From: Planctomycetota bacterium
GTDB lineage: Bacteria > Planctomycetota > PUPC01 > DSUN01
DNA: 6,794 nt
Direction of reading: 5' to 3'
Assembly: GCA_035384565.1 (NCBI GenBank)
Contig: DAOOIT010000109.1
Span: forward strand, 1 to 6,794
Shown one piece after another: positions 1 through 6,625 of this stretch; the first letter of the stretch is position 1; each line of letters begins with the position of its first letter. Made by a program: the position numbers and the translations under genes. Under the pieces are notes generated by a model that saw only the letters and a list, made by a program, of their open reading frames with translations, was not told where the DNA came from and ran no database searches.

Positions 1-2589
1 ATTCGCTACCTGGGTCTCGGTGAGCTGACGCCTCTCATCGGCGAGGAGTTTCTCGATGTCCTCCAGCTTTTGGCGGAGGTCCTCCTGAAGACGCCGGAGG
101 TCATTGGCGAGGTACGGGCTGCGAGCGCGGGAGAGGGTCTCGACGAGGCGTTCGAGGGCCTGCGTGGCCTCGCCCTGGGGGGGAAGGGCGGAGGCGGGCC
201 GCGCCTGGTCAATCAGGCTCGCCGCGTCGTCCATCCGCTTGCGGATCTGGTCGGCGGTGGCCTGGGAGAGGGCTTGGCCTACGATCTTGGCGACGGCGGG
301 GTCCTTCTCGCCGATCCGCTGGGCCACGTCGGCCATCTTGCCTTCGAGGGCCTGCATCGAGTCGCGCGCGCCCTGCTGCGAGCGGGCGAGGCTGCGGGCG
401 GCGCCCTTTTCGACGGGGGTGAGCTGGTCCTCGGGCTTGCCGAGGAGCTTGCGGGCCATGTCGGCGGTGCCCTCGTTGAGCTTCTTCTGCGCGAGGAGCA
501 GTTCGCTCGCGTCGCGCACCAACTCGTCCACGTCGCTCCACTGATCGAACTTCGCCAGGGCACTGCGCAGGTTTTCGACGATCTGTTGTTGCCTGTCTGC
601 CGCGGCGGCGAGGTGGCGGAGCTGCTCAAGACGCTCGTTGGTCTGGGCGGCCTTTCCGATCTCACGTGCGGCGTCGGGCATGTCGGCCTTGGCGGCCTGG
701 CGCACCGAGTCGCCCAACTCCGAGGCCCGGCGGTGATCTACGGGGGTGCCGATCTTGTTCTGCTTCATGTCCTCGACAACGGTTTCGAGTTCCGTGGCGA
801 CAGCTTCAGCCGCCGCCGCGATCTTCATCTGTTCGCGCTCGGCGACGGTGGCCTGGCGGCGGTCGAGCTTCTCGCTGCCCCGCAAGTGCTCGACAGTGCC
901 TTTCTCGGCCTCCTGGCGCCCGATGAGTTTCTTGATGCGCTCTTTGATCTCCTGCTGCTGGCGCTGGAGGAACGAGGCCATCTCGGCCCCTGAGATGACA
1001 GTGAGGAGGTACGTGGGCGAGCGCCCGACGTTGGGCCCCAGCGACTTGCCGCCCACCGTCTGTGTGTAGGCATCCTCGGCCTCGGCGTGGACGCGGAGGG
1101 TGTCGCGTTCCTTGAGGGCCAGGGACGTCAAGTCCCATTCGAACGCCTGCTCGACCTTCTTCGCGGGCGACTTCTGGTCGGGGAAGGCGTGGACGGCCGG
1201 CTTCTCCGTCTCGCCGCGCTGGTAGGCGAAGCGGGTGCGGGTGACGCCGTAGTCGTCCTCCACGGACAGGCGGATGGGCACGACAGCGTTCGGCGTGACC
1301 TTCCTGCTGGCGCCGGGCTGGGGCAGCTTGACCACGGGCTCGCGGTCGGGACGCACGTCGAGACGGTAGGTGGCGGGCGGCGAACTGCCCAGGCCGTCTG
1401 TGTCCACGAGGGCGATGGTGTACTCCTTCTGGCCCGCCTGAAGGGTGAACGAGCCGCGAAGGCGCGTGCGGGAAGGCTCGCCATCCTGCGCTACGAAAGC
1501 CAGTGGAACGGGCGGCTGGCCCTCGATGACGACGGCCGCGCTGCCCGGCGCGTCGGCGATAGGCTTGCTGGTGGTGAACTCGATGTCCACGGTCGAACCC
1601 GCCAGGGCGGCGATGGCTCCGCGGCCATCGGCTTGCACGCGCTCAGGCTCGCCTGTGTAGGCGGGGGCGCGAACGGTGAGACGTAGGTCCTCGATGCGCG
1701 GGCGGGTGCGCACGTCCACCCGGTAGGTACGGGTCGTGGCGTCGTCGCCGGTCACGTGGAATGAGAAGGGTTCGGCGACGGTTGCGAAGCAGGTTGGATA
1801 GGCCGCCTCGTCGCCCATGGGCACGCTGCGGGTGTTCACGCCGCCGGTGGCATAGCGGTAGTGAACCGCCACCCGTCGCGGCGGGCGCCAGATGGCGCCC
1901 GAAGAACGGGCCGCGCGGACCAGCAGGTTGAGGTCCTCGCCCTTCGGCACATGGATCTGGTCGCCTTCCAGGGCGAGCGGGCGGCCGTCCTTGTCGTAGG
2001 CCAGGACCGTGAGCTGGGTGCGCCGGGGCCACTCGACCGAACTGGTCGGGTCGAAAAACCGATAGGCGAAGATGGTCACATTTGCAGGGAACAGGAGCGT
2101 GTAGGAACTGGCCAGGGCCAGCGCCACCAAGGCCGCCAGGGCCCAGTATGCGGGCTTGCGGGCGGAGGCCACCTCGTGGAAGCGGAGCGGCGCGGCCTGG
2201 TGCCAGGCGTCGGAGGTCAGCCGGGCGACCATCGCCTGCGACAGCGGGGCGACGCTGGGCGCCCGTGCGAACTGCACGGTGGAGATCAGGCGGTCGCGCA
2301 GGGTGGGAAACTGACGCTCGACGAGGAGCGCCAGGTCGTCGTCGGCCATGCGCACGCGCAGCGGCAGGACCAGGTAACGCACGAGCGCGTAACCCCAGGC
2401 GCCCAGCGTGGCCAGCAGGAGCACGACACGCCCGGGGGTCTCGATCCTCGCGGCCCAGTCCAGCAGGAAAGCGGCGGCCAGGGCGCCCAGAGCAATGAGG
2501 ATGACTCGGCTGGCGCCGGCCAGCACGACCAGCGCGCGGAGGCGGGCGCGCAGGGCGCGGAGTTTGCCGTGCAGCTCATTCGGGGCCAA
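1..2589 (-). CDS. DUF4175-like membrane protein with long C-terminal coiled coil (3' end beyond window)
   Basis: The frame is open for 863 codons from 2589 to the left edge with no stop, so the C-terminus is missing. Three membrane segments are visible at about residues 28-43, 55-77 and 147-167. Between TM2 and TM3 lies the motif RMADDDLALLVERQFPTLRD (79-98), typical of the N-terminus of DUF4175-like proteins. Residues about 170-530 look beta-rich and Ig-like, with PAYTG (309-313), TDGLG (397-401), DREP (415-418) and DDYG (445-448). From about 535 to the edge it is Gln/Glu/Ala-rich helix with coiled-coil character. Basic residues before TM1 and after TM2 suggest that the Ig-like and coiled-coil parts are outside the membrane. 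The TTG start at 2589 is chosen for AAGGAGG with a 6-nt gap; the first in-frame ATG would be near residue 81, inside the motif. The start overlaps the upstream gene by 14 nt. Biochemical function is unknown; the family assignment is from motif memory, not a search. Confidence 0.85.
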   Translation of the reverse strand, partial: MAPNELHGKLRALRARLRALVVLAGASRVILIALGALAAAFLLDWAARIETPGRVVLLLATLGAWGYALVRYLVLPLRVRMADDDLALLVERQFPTLRDRLISTVQFARAPSVAPLSQAMVARLTSDAWHQAAPLRFHEVASARKPAYWALAALVALALASSYTLLFPANVTIFAYRFFDPTSSVEWPRRTQLTVLAYDKDGRPLALEGDQIHVPKGEDLNLLVRAARSSGAIWRPPRRVAVHYRYATGGVNTRSVPMGDEAAYPTCFATVAEPFSFHVTGDDATTRTYRVDVRTRPRIEDLRLTVRAPAYTGEPERVQADGRGAIAALAGSTVDIEFTTSKPIADAPGSAAVVIEGQPPVPLAFVAQDGEPSRTRLRGSFTLQAGQKEYTIALVDTDGLGSSPPATYRLDVRPDREPVVKLPQPGASRKVTPNAVVPIRLSVEDDYGVTRTRFAYQRGETEKPAVHAFPDQKSPAKKVEQAFEWDLTSLALKERDTLRVHAEAEDAYTQTVGGKSLGPNVGRSPTYLLTVISGAEMASFLQRQQQEIKERIKKLIGRQEAEKGTVEHLRGSEKLDRRQATVAEREQMKIAAAAEAVATELETVVEDMKQNKIGTPVDHRRASELGDSVRQAAKADMPDAAREIGKAAQTNERLEQLRHLAAAADRQQQIVENLRSALAKFDQWSDVDELVRDASELLLAQKKLNEGTADMARKLLGKPEDQLTPVEKGAARSLARSQQGARDSMQALEGKMADVAQRIGEKDPAVAKIVGQALSQATADQIRKRMDDAASLIDQARPASALPPQGEATQALERLVETLSRARSPYLANDLRRLQEDLRQKLEDIEKLLADERRQLTETQVAN

Positions 2590-3655
2590 CGGGTGCCTCC
2601 TTCCTCAGCAACGCGGCCTCCTCGGCCCCGAGCCGCTGGAAGATGGGCAGGTACTGGTAGGGGAGCTGGAGCACGAGACAGGCCATGGCGGTGCCGTAGG
2701 CCTCGCCGAAGGTGTCTTGCCAGCTTCCGTTGGCCTCCTGCGTCTCGGTGAGTTCCTTCGAGATGGCGGGGTAGTAGGCGCTCCAGTAGCGGCCGCCGGC
2801 GTGGTAGGCGGCCTGCGAGGCATAGTAGTGGGCATAGGAGTAGTAGTGGCTGATCGGCCCGCGGTGAGAGATGTTGCGGGGCGTCTCCTGTTCGAACAGG
2901 GCGAGGGCACGCTTGAGCTCGGGGCAGTCGAACTCGCCGGCGCCGTAGAGCGAGCTGACGCCGGCCGAGAGCAGTGCGTAGGACCCGCGCGAGCGGCTGT
3001 GGAGCATGTAGCAGAAGGAGCCGTCGGGCAGGCAGCTCTGCTTGACGTAGTTCACCGCGCGGTCTATGCACTCCTTGGGCACCTTGATGCCGGCGTTGCG
3101 CGCGGAGCGCAGGGCCATGATCTGGCACACGGTCACCGAGATGTCCGACTCGGCCAGCGGCGAGGGGTCGTAACGCCAGCCGCCGTCGGCGTGCTTCTGA
3201 GAGCGCTGGATGAGGGCGACGGCGAGGCGGAGCTTGTCGGCGATGTCGGGCCGCTGCGTCATGCCATAGGCTTCGCCGAGGAAGAGTGTGGCGAAGCCGT
3301 GCTCGTACATGCGCGAGTCGGCCCCGGCGCTGATGTAGCCGTCGCGGCGCACGTTGCTCAGGATGAAGTCGAGGCCGCGGTCAATGTTCTCGCCGAACTC
3401 GCCTCGCCCGGGCTGGCTGCCGTTGGCCATGAAGGCCATGCAGGCCAGCGCGCTCACGCCCACGTTGCGGCTGTAGCCGCCGCGGCCCGACCACGAGCCG
3501 TCGCGGTTCTGCGTGCGCGCCAGGTACCGCAGGCCGTCGAGCACCACCTGCCGTGTCTTCTCGGAGAGCGCCATCTTCGGCAGGCCGCTGGTGCCCGCAC
3601 TCGCCGCACAGGCGACGGAGGCCCAGAACCACAGCATTCGGCGCGTCGTCCTCAT
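2576..3655 (-). CDS. Exported prenyltransferase/squalene-oxidase-like alpha/alpha-toroid repeat protein
   Basis: A 359-residue protein. Residues 1-20 form a signal peptide: basic MRTTRR, hydrophobic core 7-18 and an ASA-type cleavage site near 20; the R5-R6-M-L-W stretch resembles a twin-arginine motif. The mature part carries repeats like those of squalene cyclases and prenyltransferase beta subunits: QNRDGSW (49-55), GENIDRGLDFIL (88-99), HADGGWRY (155-162), SDISVTVCQIMALRSARNAG (170-189), PDGSFCYM (210-217), EANGSWQD (307-314) and GTAMACLVLQLPYQYLPIF (321-339). The acidic DxDD catalytic motif of squalene-hopene cyclases is not present; the nearest stretch is ESDIS (169-173). A cyclase role is therefore doubtful, and a binding or scaffolding role outside the cytoplasm is inferred. 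The ATG at 3655 is chosen because it overlaps the upstream stop as ATGA, follows GAGGAA by 7 nt and begins the signal peptide. The frame is open upstream to 4111, but that part is only a shadow of the preceding gene. Confidence 0.9.
   Translation of the reverse strand: MRTTRRMLWFWASVACAASAGTSGLPKMALSEKTRQVVLDGLRYLARTQNRDGSWSGRGGYSRNVGVSALACMAFMANGSQPGRGEFGENIDRGLDFILSNVRRDGYISAGADSRMYEHGFATLFLGEAYGMTQRPDIADKLRLAVALIQRSQKHADGGWRYDPSPLAESDISVTVCQIMALRSARNAGIKVPKECIDRAVNYVKQSCLPDGSFCYMLHSRSRGSYALLSAGVSSLYGAGEFDCPELKRALALFEQETPRNISHRGPISHYYSYAHYYASQAAYHAGGRYWSAYYPAISKELTETQEANGSWQDTFGEAYGTAMACLVLQLPYQYLPIFQRLGAEEAALLRKEAPVGPE
2596..2602 (-). promoter_or_regulatory. Ribosome binding site that fixes the TTG start of the coiled-coil gene
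   Basis: AAGGAGG on the minus strand, 6 nt before the TTG at 2589 and lying inside the last codons of the upstream gene. It is the strongest Shine-Dalgarno match in the operon. A nearby ATG at 2579, which overlaps the upstream TGA as ATGA, is in the wrong frame and opens only a short shadow ending at 2286. Confidence 0.7.
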
Positions 3656-6039
3656 GCGAGCATTCCTCGCTTGCGGAACCACCATTCGGAGCACACGAGG
3701 CTCAGGAAGATCACGAGCAGGACAGGGGCGTCCACGAGGGGGTCCTGAACCTCCGTGGTGAGTTCCTGGCCTGCCGCCTGGATTCGGGGGGCCAGGGTGT
3801 CGAGCTGGTCGAGGCGCAGGAACTCTCCCCGCGTGGCGGCGGCAATGTCGCGCAGCGTGCGGGCGTCCATGGTGGGGTGCTGGAACTCGGTCTCGGGCAG
3901 ATGGATGTCGAAGGTCACCGATTCCTGCTCGTTGCCGAGGGGGAGCGAGAGGAGGGTGGAGCCGGGCCGGCTGGCGACGAACGAGCCCTCGAAGATGCCG
4001 GCGCCCTGGCGGCTGGGCAGGAGGCGAACGGCCTCGGCCGACGCCCCGGGCGCCTCGAGGCGCGCCTCGACGGCCTCCGCCTGTAGAGGGCGAAAGGCGT
4101 CGTCGAGGCACTGGGCCTGGACGACGACCCGCTCGCCGAGGGTGTAGGAGCGCTTGTCGGTAGCGAGTTGGATGCGGCGGCTACCGCCCAGGATGCGGTA
4201 GGAGCCGACGTAGTTGATTGCCTGGACCCAGAAGCGGTTGAAATAGACGTCCCCGACCCAGAAGCGCCAGCGCCACGTGCCGTCGAGGGCGCAGTAGAGG
4301 GTGCGGCCCGGGTCGTAGCGGCCGACCACGATGAGCGGCATGGGGCCGCGCTCGTCGCGGTCGTACGGGTGTTCCGCGAGGACGACCGCCGCGGGCTTGG
4401 CTCGGGTGACCGGGTGGTACCAGTAGCAGCCGGGGAAGCCCTCCCAGACCTTCTGGCTCTCCTCGGGCGTGTCGGCCAGTTGCGTGATGCCGTGGACGCG
4501 GCCCTGCTCGGTGAGGCGCGCGCGAAACGGCTCCTTGAGGGTCTTGGCGGCGAGGAGATCGGGTTGGGGCGCCGCCCCGCTGGGGACGACGGGGAGGAGT
4601 TCCTCGATGGCGGTGCCCTTCCAGACCTCGGGCGGGTGGAAGCTGCCGGCGACCAGGATGAAGCCGCCCCCGAACTGGCCCACGAAGGCTCGCAGGTCGG
4701 CGAGCTGCTCGGGGCGCAGCATGGTGGGGTCCACGTCGCTGAAGACCACCACGTCGAAATCGAACAGCTCCTCGCGCGTCTCGGGGTAGTGGGTGATCCG
4801 GCGGCTGCCCTCCTGAATGAAGTCGGGGTCGGCCGATTGGAGGAAGCAGCTCAGGAGGATGGACTTGTCCACGATCAGGGCGTTCTTGAGGAAGCGGTAG
4901 AAGTAGCTGGGCTGGCCAGCCACGAAGAGCACCTTGGTCCGGGCGTCCTTGACGGTGAGGACGTGGCGCGAGGCGTTGTTCTCGGTGCTCAACTCGCCCG
5001 GCTCGGGGGGGATCTCGACGGAGAAGCGGAAGGTGCCCGCCGCCTCTGGGGTGTAGCGGATGGGGATGGTCTGCGGGCCGTCGCCCTCGATGCGTGAGCG
5101 CACGGTGTTCACCAGCTTGCCGTCGGCCTTGAGCAGCACGTCCACGTCGCCGCGAAAGCCCTTCGCGGCGACCACGGCGCTGAAGGTCACCTGATCGTCC
5201 TTCCTGGCGGTGGTGGGGGCGAGGATCTTGACGACCTCGATATCCTTGGCCTCGTCGGCGGCTCCGACGCCGACGGTGAAGACGGGGAACGATTCGCCGT
5301 GGACGGCGGGGAGGCGGCGCGCGATCTCCATGGCCGAGGGGTCTACATCCTGCGTCCGGCCGTCCGTAATCACGATGGCGGCGGCGATGCGGTGGCCGCG
5401 AAGGGCCTCGGCCATCTCACGCAGCGCGGCGCCGAGCAGCGTGCGGTTGCCGGCGGGTGCGACTACCGGCGGCGGGTTGCCGGCTTCCTTTGCGCGCGCG
5501 GCCTGTAGGTCCACGCCCCGCACGTCGCCGGCGAAGGTGGCGACGCGGAGCTTGCACTGCTTCGAGAGCTTGCCCAGGAGGTCAACGGCAGGATTCGCCA
5601 GAGCCCGGTTCACGAGGTCGGCACGGGTCTGGTCATCCAGCGTGGCCTCGTCCACGCCTGCGATGCGCGTCAAGGCGGAGCGCAGCGCAGGGTCCGAATA
5701 CCGGTCGCGCAGACGCATCGAGAGGGAGTCGTCCAGGAGGACGACTACGTAAGCCTCCTTGAACTCGCTCTTGTCAACGGCTAGAATCGGTTTGAAGAGG
5801 ATGAGGAGCACGAGGGCGATCACCAGGCATCGGAGGACGGCCAGGACGGCCTTGCGGCGGCGCGTGGCCGTGCCCTTTTCGCGGCTGTAGAGAAAGGCGA
5901 CGAGCCAGATGGCGGCGACGGCGGCCAGCAGGATGACCCAGGTGGGCCAGGGGTTTGCGAGCTTGAGGCGCACGCCCGTGCCTTCCGCGATCTCGCCGCG
6001 GTTGATCCCGAGCAGCCAGCTCAACACCGAACGCCACAC
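3652..6039 (-). CDS. Membrane-anchored VWA-domain protein with glutamine-amidotransferase-like domain
   Basis: A 795-residue protein. Two N-terminal membrane segments (about 34-51 and 64-87) flank a basic loop (RRRK, 60-63), and a third lies at about 771-788 followed by RKRG, so residues 90-770 should face outward. The VWA domain (about 95-262) has a complete metal-ion-dependent adhesion site: D103-x-S105-x-S107, T200 and D226 in VITDG. An Ig/CARDB-like domain follows (about 266-365, ending in ELSTENNAS). Next is a class I glutamine-amidotransferase-like fold (about 368-480, VKVLFVAGQPSYF-type start, FGGGFILVAG at 456-465); the nucleophile cysteine expected of active amidotransferases is not seen at that turn. 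DGTWRWRFW (586-594) and NRFWVQAI (601-608) are signatures of planctomycete members, followed by a beta-rich C-terminal domain. The start is GTG, preceded by AGGTGG with a 7-nt gap; no ATG, GTG or TTG lies between it and the upstream in-frame stop. First gene of the operon; ligand and partners unknown. Confidence 0.9.
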   Translation of the reverse strand: MWRSVLSWLLGINRGEIAEGTGVRLKLANPWPTWVILLAAVAAIWLVAFLYSREKGTATRRRKAVLAVLRCLVIALVLLILFKPILAVDKSEFKEAYVVVLLDDSLSMRLRDRYSDPALRSALTRIAGVDEATLDDQTRADLVNRALANPAVDLLGKLSKQCKLRVATFAGDVRGVDLQAARAKEAGNPPPVVAPAGNRTLLGAALREMAEALRGHRIAAAIVITDGRTQDVDPSAMEIARRLPAVHGESFPVFTVGVGAADEAKDIEVVKILAPTTARKDDQVTFSAVVAAKGFRGDVDVLLKADGKLVNTVRSRIEGDGPQTIPIRYTPEAAGTFRFSVEIPPEPGELSTENNASRHVLTVKDARTKVLFVAGQPSYFYRFLKNALIVDKSILLSCFLQSADPDFIQEGSRRITHYPETREELFDFDVVVFSDVDPTMLRPEQLADLRAFVGQFGGGFILVAGSFHPPEVWKGTAIEELLPVVPSGAAPQPDLLAAKTLKEPFRARLTEQGRVHGITQLADTPEESQKVWEGFPGCYWYHPVTRAKPAAVVLAEHPYDRDERGPMPLIVVGRYDPGRTLYCALDGTWRWRFWVGDVYFNRFWVQAINYVGSYRILGGSRRIQLATDKRSYTLGERVVVQAQCLDDAFRPLQAEAVEARLEAPGASAEAVRLLPSRQGAGIFEGSFVASRPGSTLLSLPLGNEQESVTFDIHLPETEFQHPTMDARTLRDIAAATRGEFLRLDQLDTLAPRIQAAGQELTTEVQDPLVDAPVLLVIFLSLVCSEWWFRKRGMLA

Positions 6040-6046
6040 GCCCCGA

Positions 6047-6052
6047 CCACCT
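6047..6052 (-). promoter_or_regulatory. Ribosome binding site of the VWA gene
   Basis: AGGTGG on the minus strand, 7 nt before the GTG at 6039. It supports the non-ATG start. The same hexamer occurs before the divergent yjbQ gene. Confidence 0.6.
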
Positions 6053-6096
6053 AAGTGCAGGAGAACTCGTTCCTTGGGTTCAGCCTCTATCCTATC

Positions 6097-6125
6097 ACTA
6101 TACGGCCCGGCGCGGGGGAGATCAA
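6097..6125 (-). promoter_or_regulatory. Probable sigma70-type promoter of the minus-strand operon
   Basis: Reading the minus strand, TTGATC (6125-6120) is followed by exactly 17 bp and then TATAGT (6102-6097), a five-of-six match to TATAAT; the -35 matches four of six. Transcription would begin near 6090, giving a leader of about 50 nt before the GTG at 6039. The position explains expression of the three-gene operon without read-through from further upstream, where the neighbouring gene points the other way. No experiment supports it. Confidence 0.6.
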
Positions 6126-6199
6126 GCCCGATTGGGCCGGCCGCTCAACGTTAGTCGAGGCCGGGACTGCGGTGGTTCCAATCCAGGAGTTAGCAACGA

Positions 6200-6206
6200 A
6201 AGGTGG
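6200..6206 (+). promoter_or_regulatory. Ribosome binding site of yjbQ
   Basis: AAGGTGG, 5 nt before the ATG at 6212. It contains the alternative GTG at 6203, which argues against that codon as the start. Confidence 0.6.
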
Positions 6207-6211
6207 CCGCG

Positions 6212-6625
6212 ATGAAGTCTGCCACGGAATACCTGTGGTTCACCACCCGTAAGCCGCGCGAGTATCTCAACATCACCGACAACGTGGAGGAGGTCGTGCG
6301 CCAGAGCGGCATCCAGGAGGGCCTGGCGCTCGTCTCCGCCATGCACATCACCGCAGGAGTCTACGTGAACGACGCCGAACCAGGGCTGATCCAGGACATT
6401 GACGCCTGGCTGGAGGAGCTGGCTCCGAAGGGGCCGAACTACCGCCATCACGGGACCGGCGAGGCGAACGGCGATGCGCACCTGAAGAGTCTGCTGGTGC
6501 ACCACGAGGTGATCGTGCCAATCACTGCGGGCAAGCTGGACCTTGGGCCATGGCAACAGATCTACTATGCGGAGTTCGACGGACAGCGGCGCAAGCGTCT
6601 GGTGATCAAGGTGATAGGGGAATGA
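6212..6625 (+). CDS. yjbQ: YjbQ/UPF0047 family protein (secondary thiamine-phosphate synthase type)
   Basis: A 137-residue soluble protein, the usual length for this single-domain family (E. coli YjbQ is about 138 residues). Family landmarks in order are: MKSATEYLWFTT at the N-terminus, NITDNVEEVV (20-29), SGIQEGLALV (32-41), MHITAGVYVND (44-54), NYRHH (76-80), NGDAHLKSLL (86-95), IVPITAGKLDLGPWQQIYYA (101-120), EFDGQRRKR (121-129) and the C-terminal VIGE. Conserved histidines H45, H79 or H80 and H90 are those expected at the trimer active site. Family members show weak thiamine-phosphate synthase activity and can complement thiE loss in E. coli, but the physiological role is unsettled. The ATG at 6212 is preferred over an in-frame GTG at 6203 because AAGGTGG (6200-6206) lies 5 nt before the ATG and contains the GTG. 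Divergent from the VWA operon; no thiamine gene is visible nearby. Confidence 0.93.
   Translation: MKSATEYLWFTTRKPREYLNITDNVEEVVRQSGIQEGLALVSAMHITAGVYVNDAEPGLIQDIDAWLEELAPKGPNYRHHGTGEANGDAHLKSLLVHHEVIVPITAGKLDLGPWQQIYYAEFDGQRRKRLVIKVIGE

Noticed and set aside
70..993. Long plus-strand open frame of 307 codons opposite the coiled-coil gene
   Set aside because: It lies in the exact antisense codon register of the minus-strand gene. It stays open because that gene avoids TTA, CTA and TCA codons, as GC-rich genes do. No recognisable domain.
2286..3128. Minus-strand frame of 280 codons across the toroid and coiled-coil genes
   Set aside because: It contains the tempting ATGA at 2579, but its translation is Arg/Pro/Ser-rich shadow sequence, and the competing frame continues open to the window edge with membrane segments and family motifs.
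2408..3748. Plus-strand open frame of 446 codons opposite the toroid gene
   Set aside because: Same exact antisense register. It crosses the boundaries of three well-supported genes, and its Gly/Ala/Val-rich translation shows no family motif.
3656..4111. Upstream extension of the toroid gene to 4111
   Set aside because: The extra 152 codons are Arg/Pro-rich, overlap the VWA gene in another frame and lack any domain; the ATG at 3655 begins a clear signal peptide and overlaps the upstream stop.
4168..5097. Plus-strand open frame of 309 codons opposite the VWA gene
   Set aside because: Exact antisense register again; the opposite strand holds an intact MIDAS motif and conserved WRWRFW signature, so the minus strand is coding.
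6165..6195. GGTTCCAATCC resembling a tRNA T-arm
   Set aside because: Only three base pairs can form around the loop, the universal TTCGA is altered to TTCCA, and no anticodon or acceptor stem is found nearby.
6055..6252. Plus-strand frame of 65 codons spanning the divergent promoter region
   Set aside because: It covers the predicted promoter and overlaps the start of yjbQ in another frame; no ribosome binding site or motif supports it.
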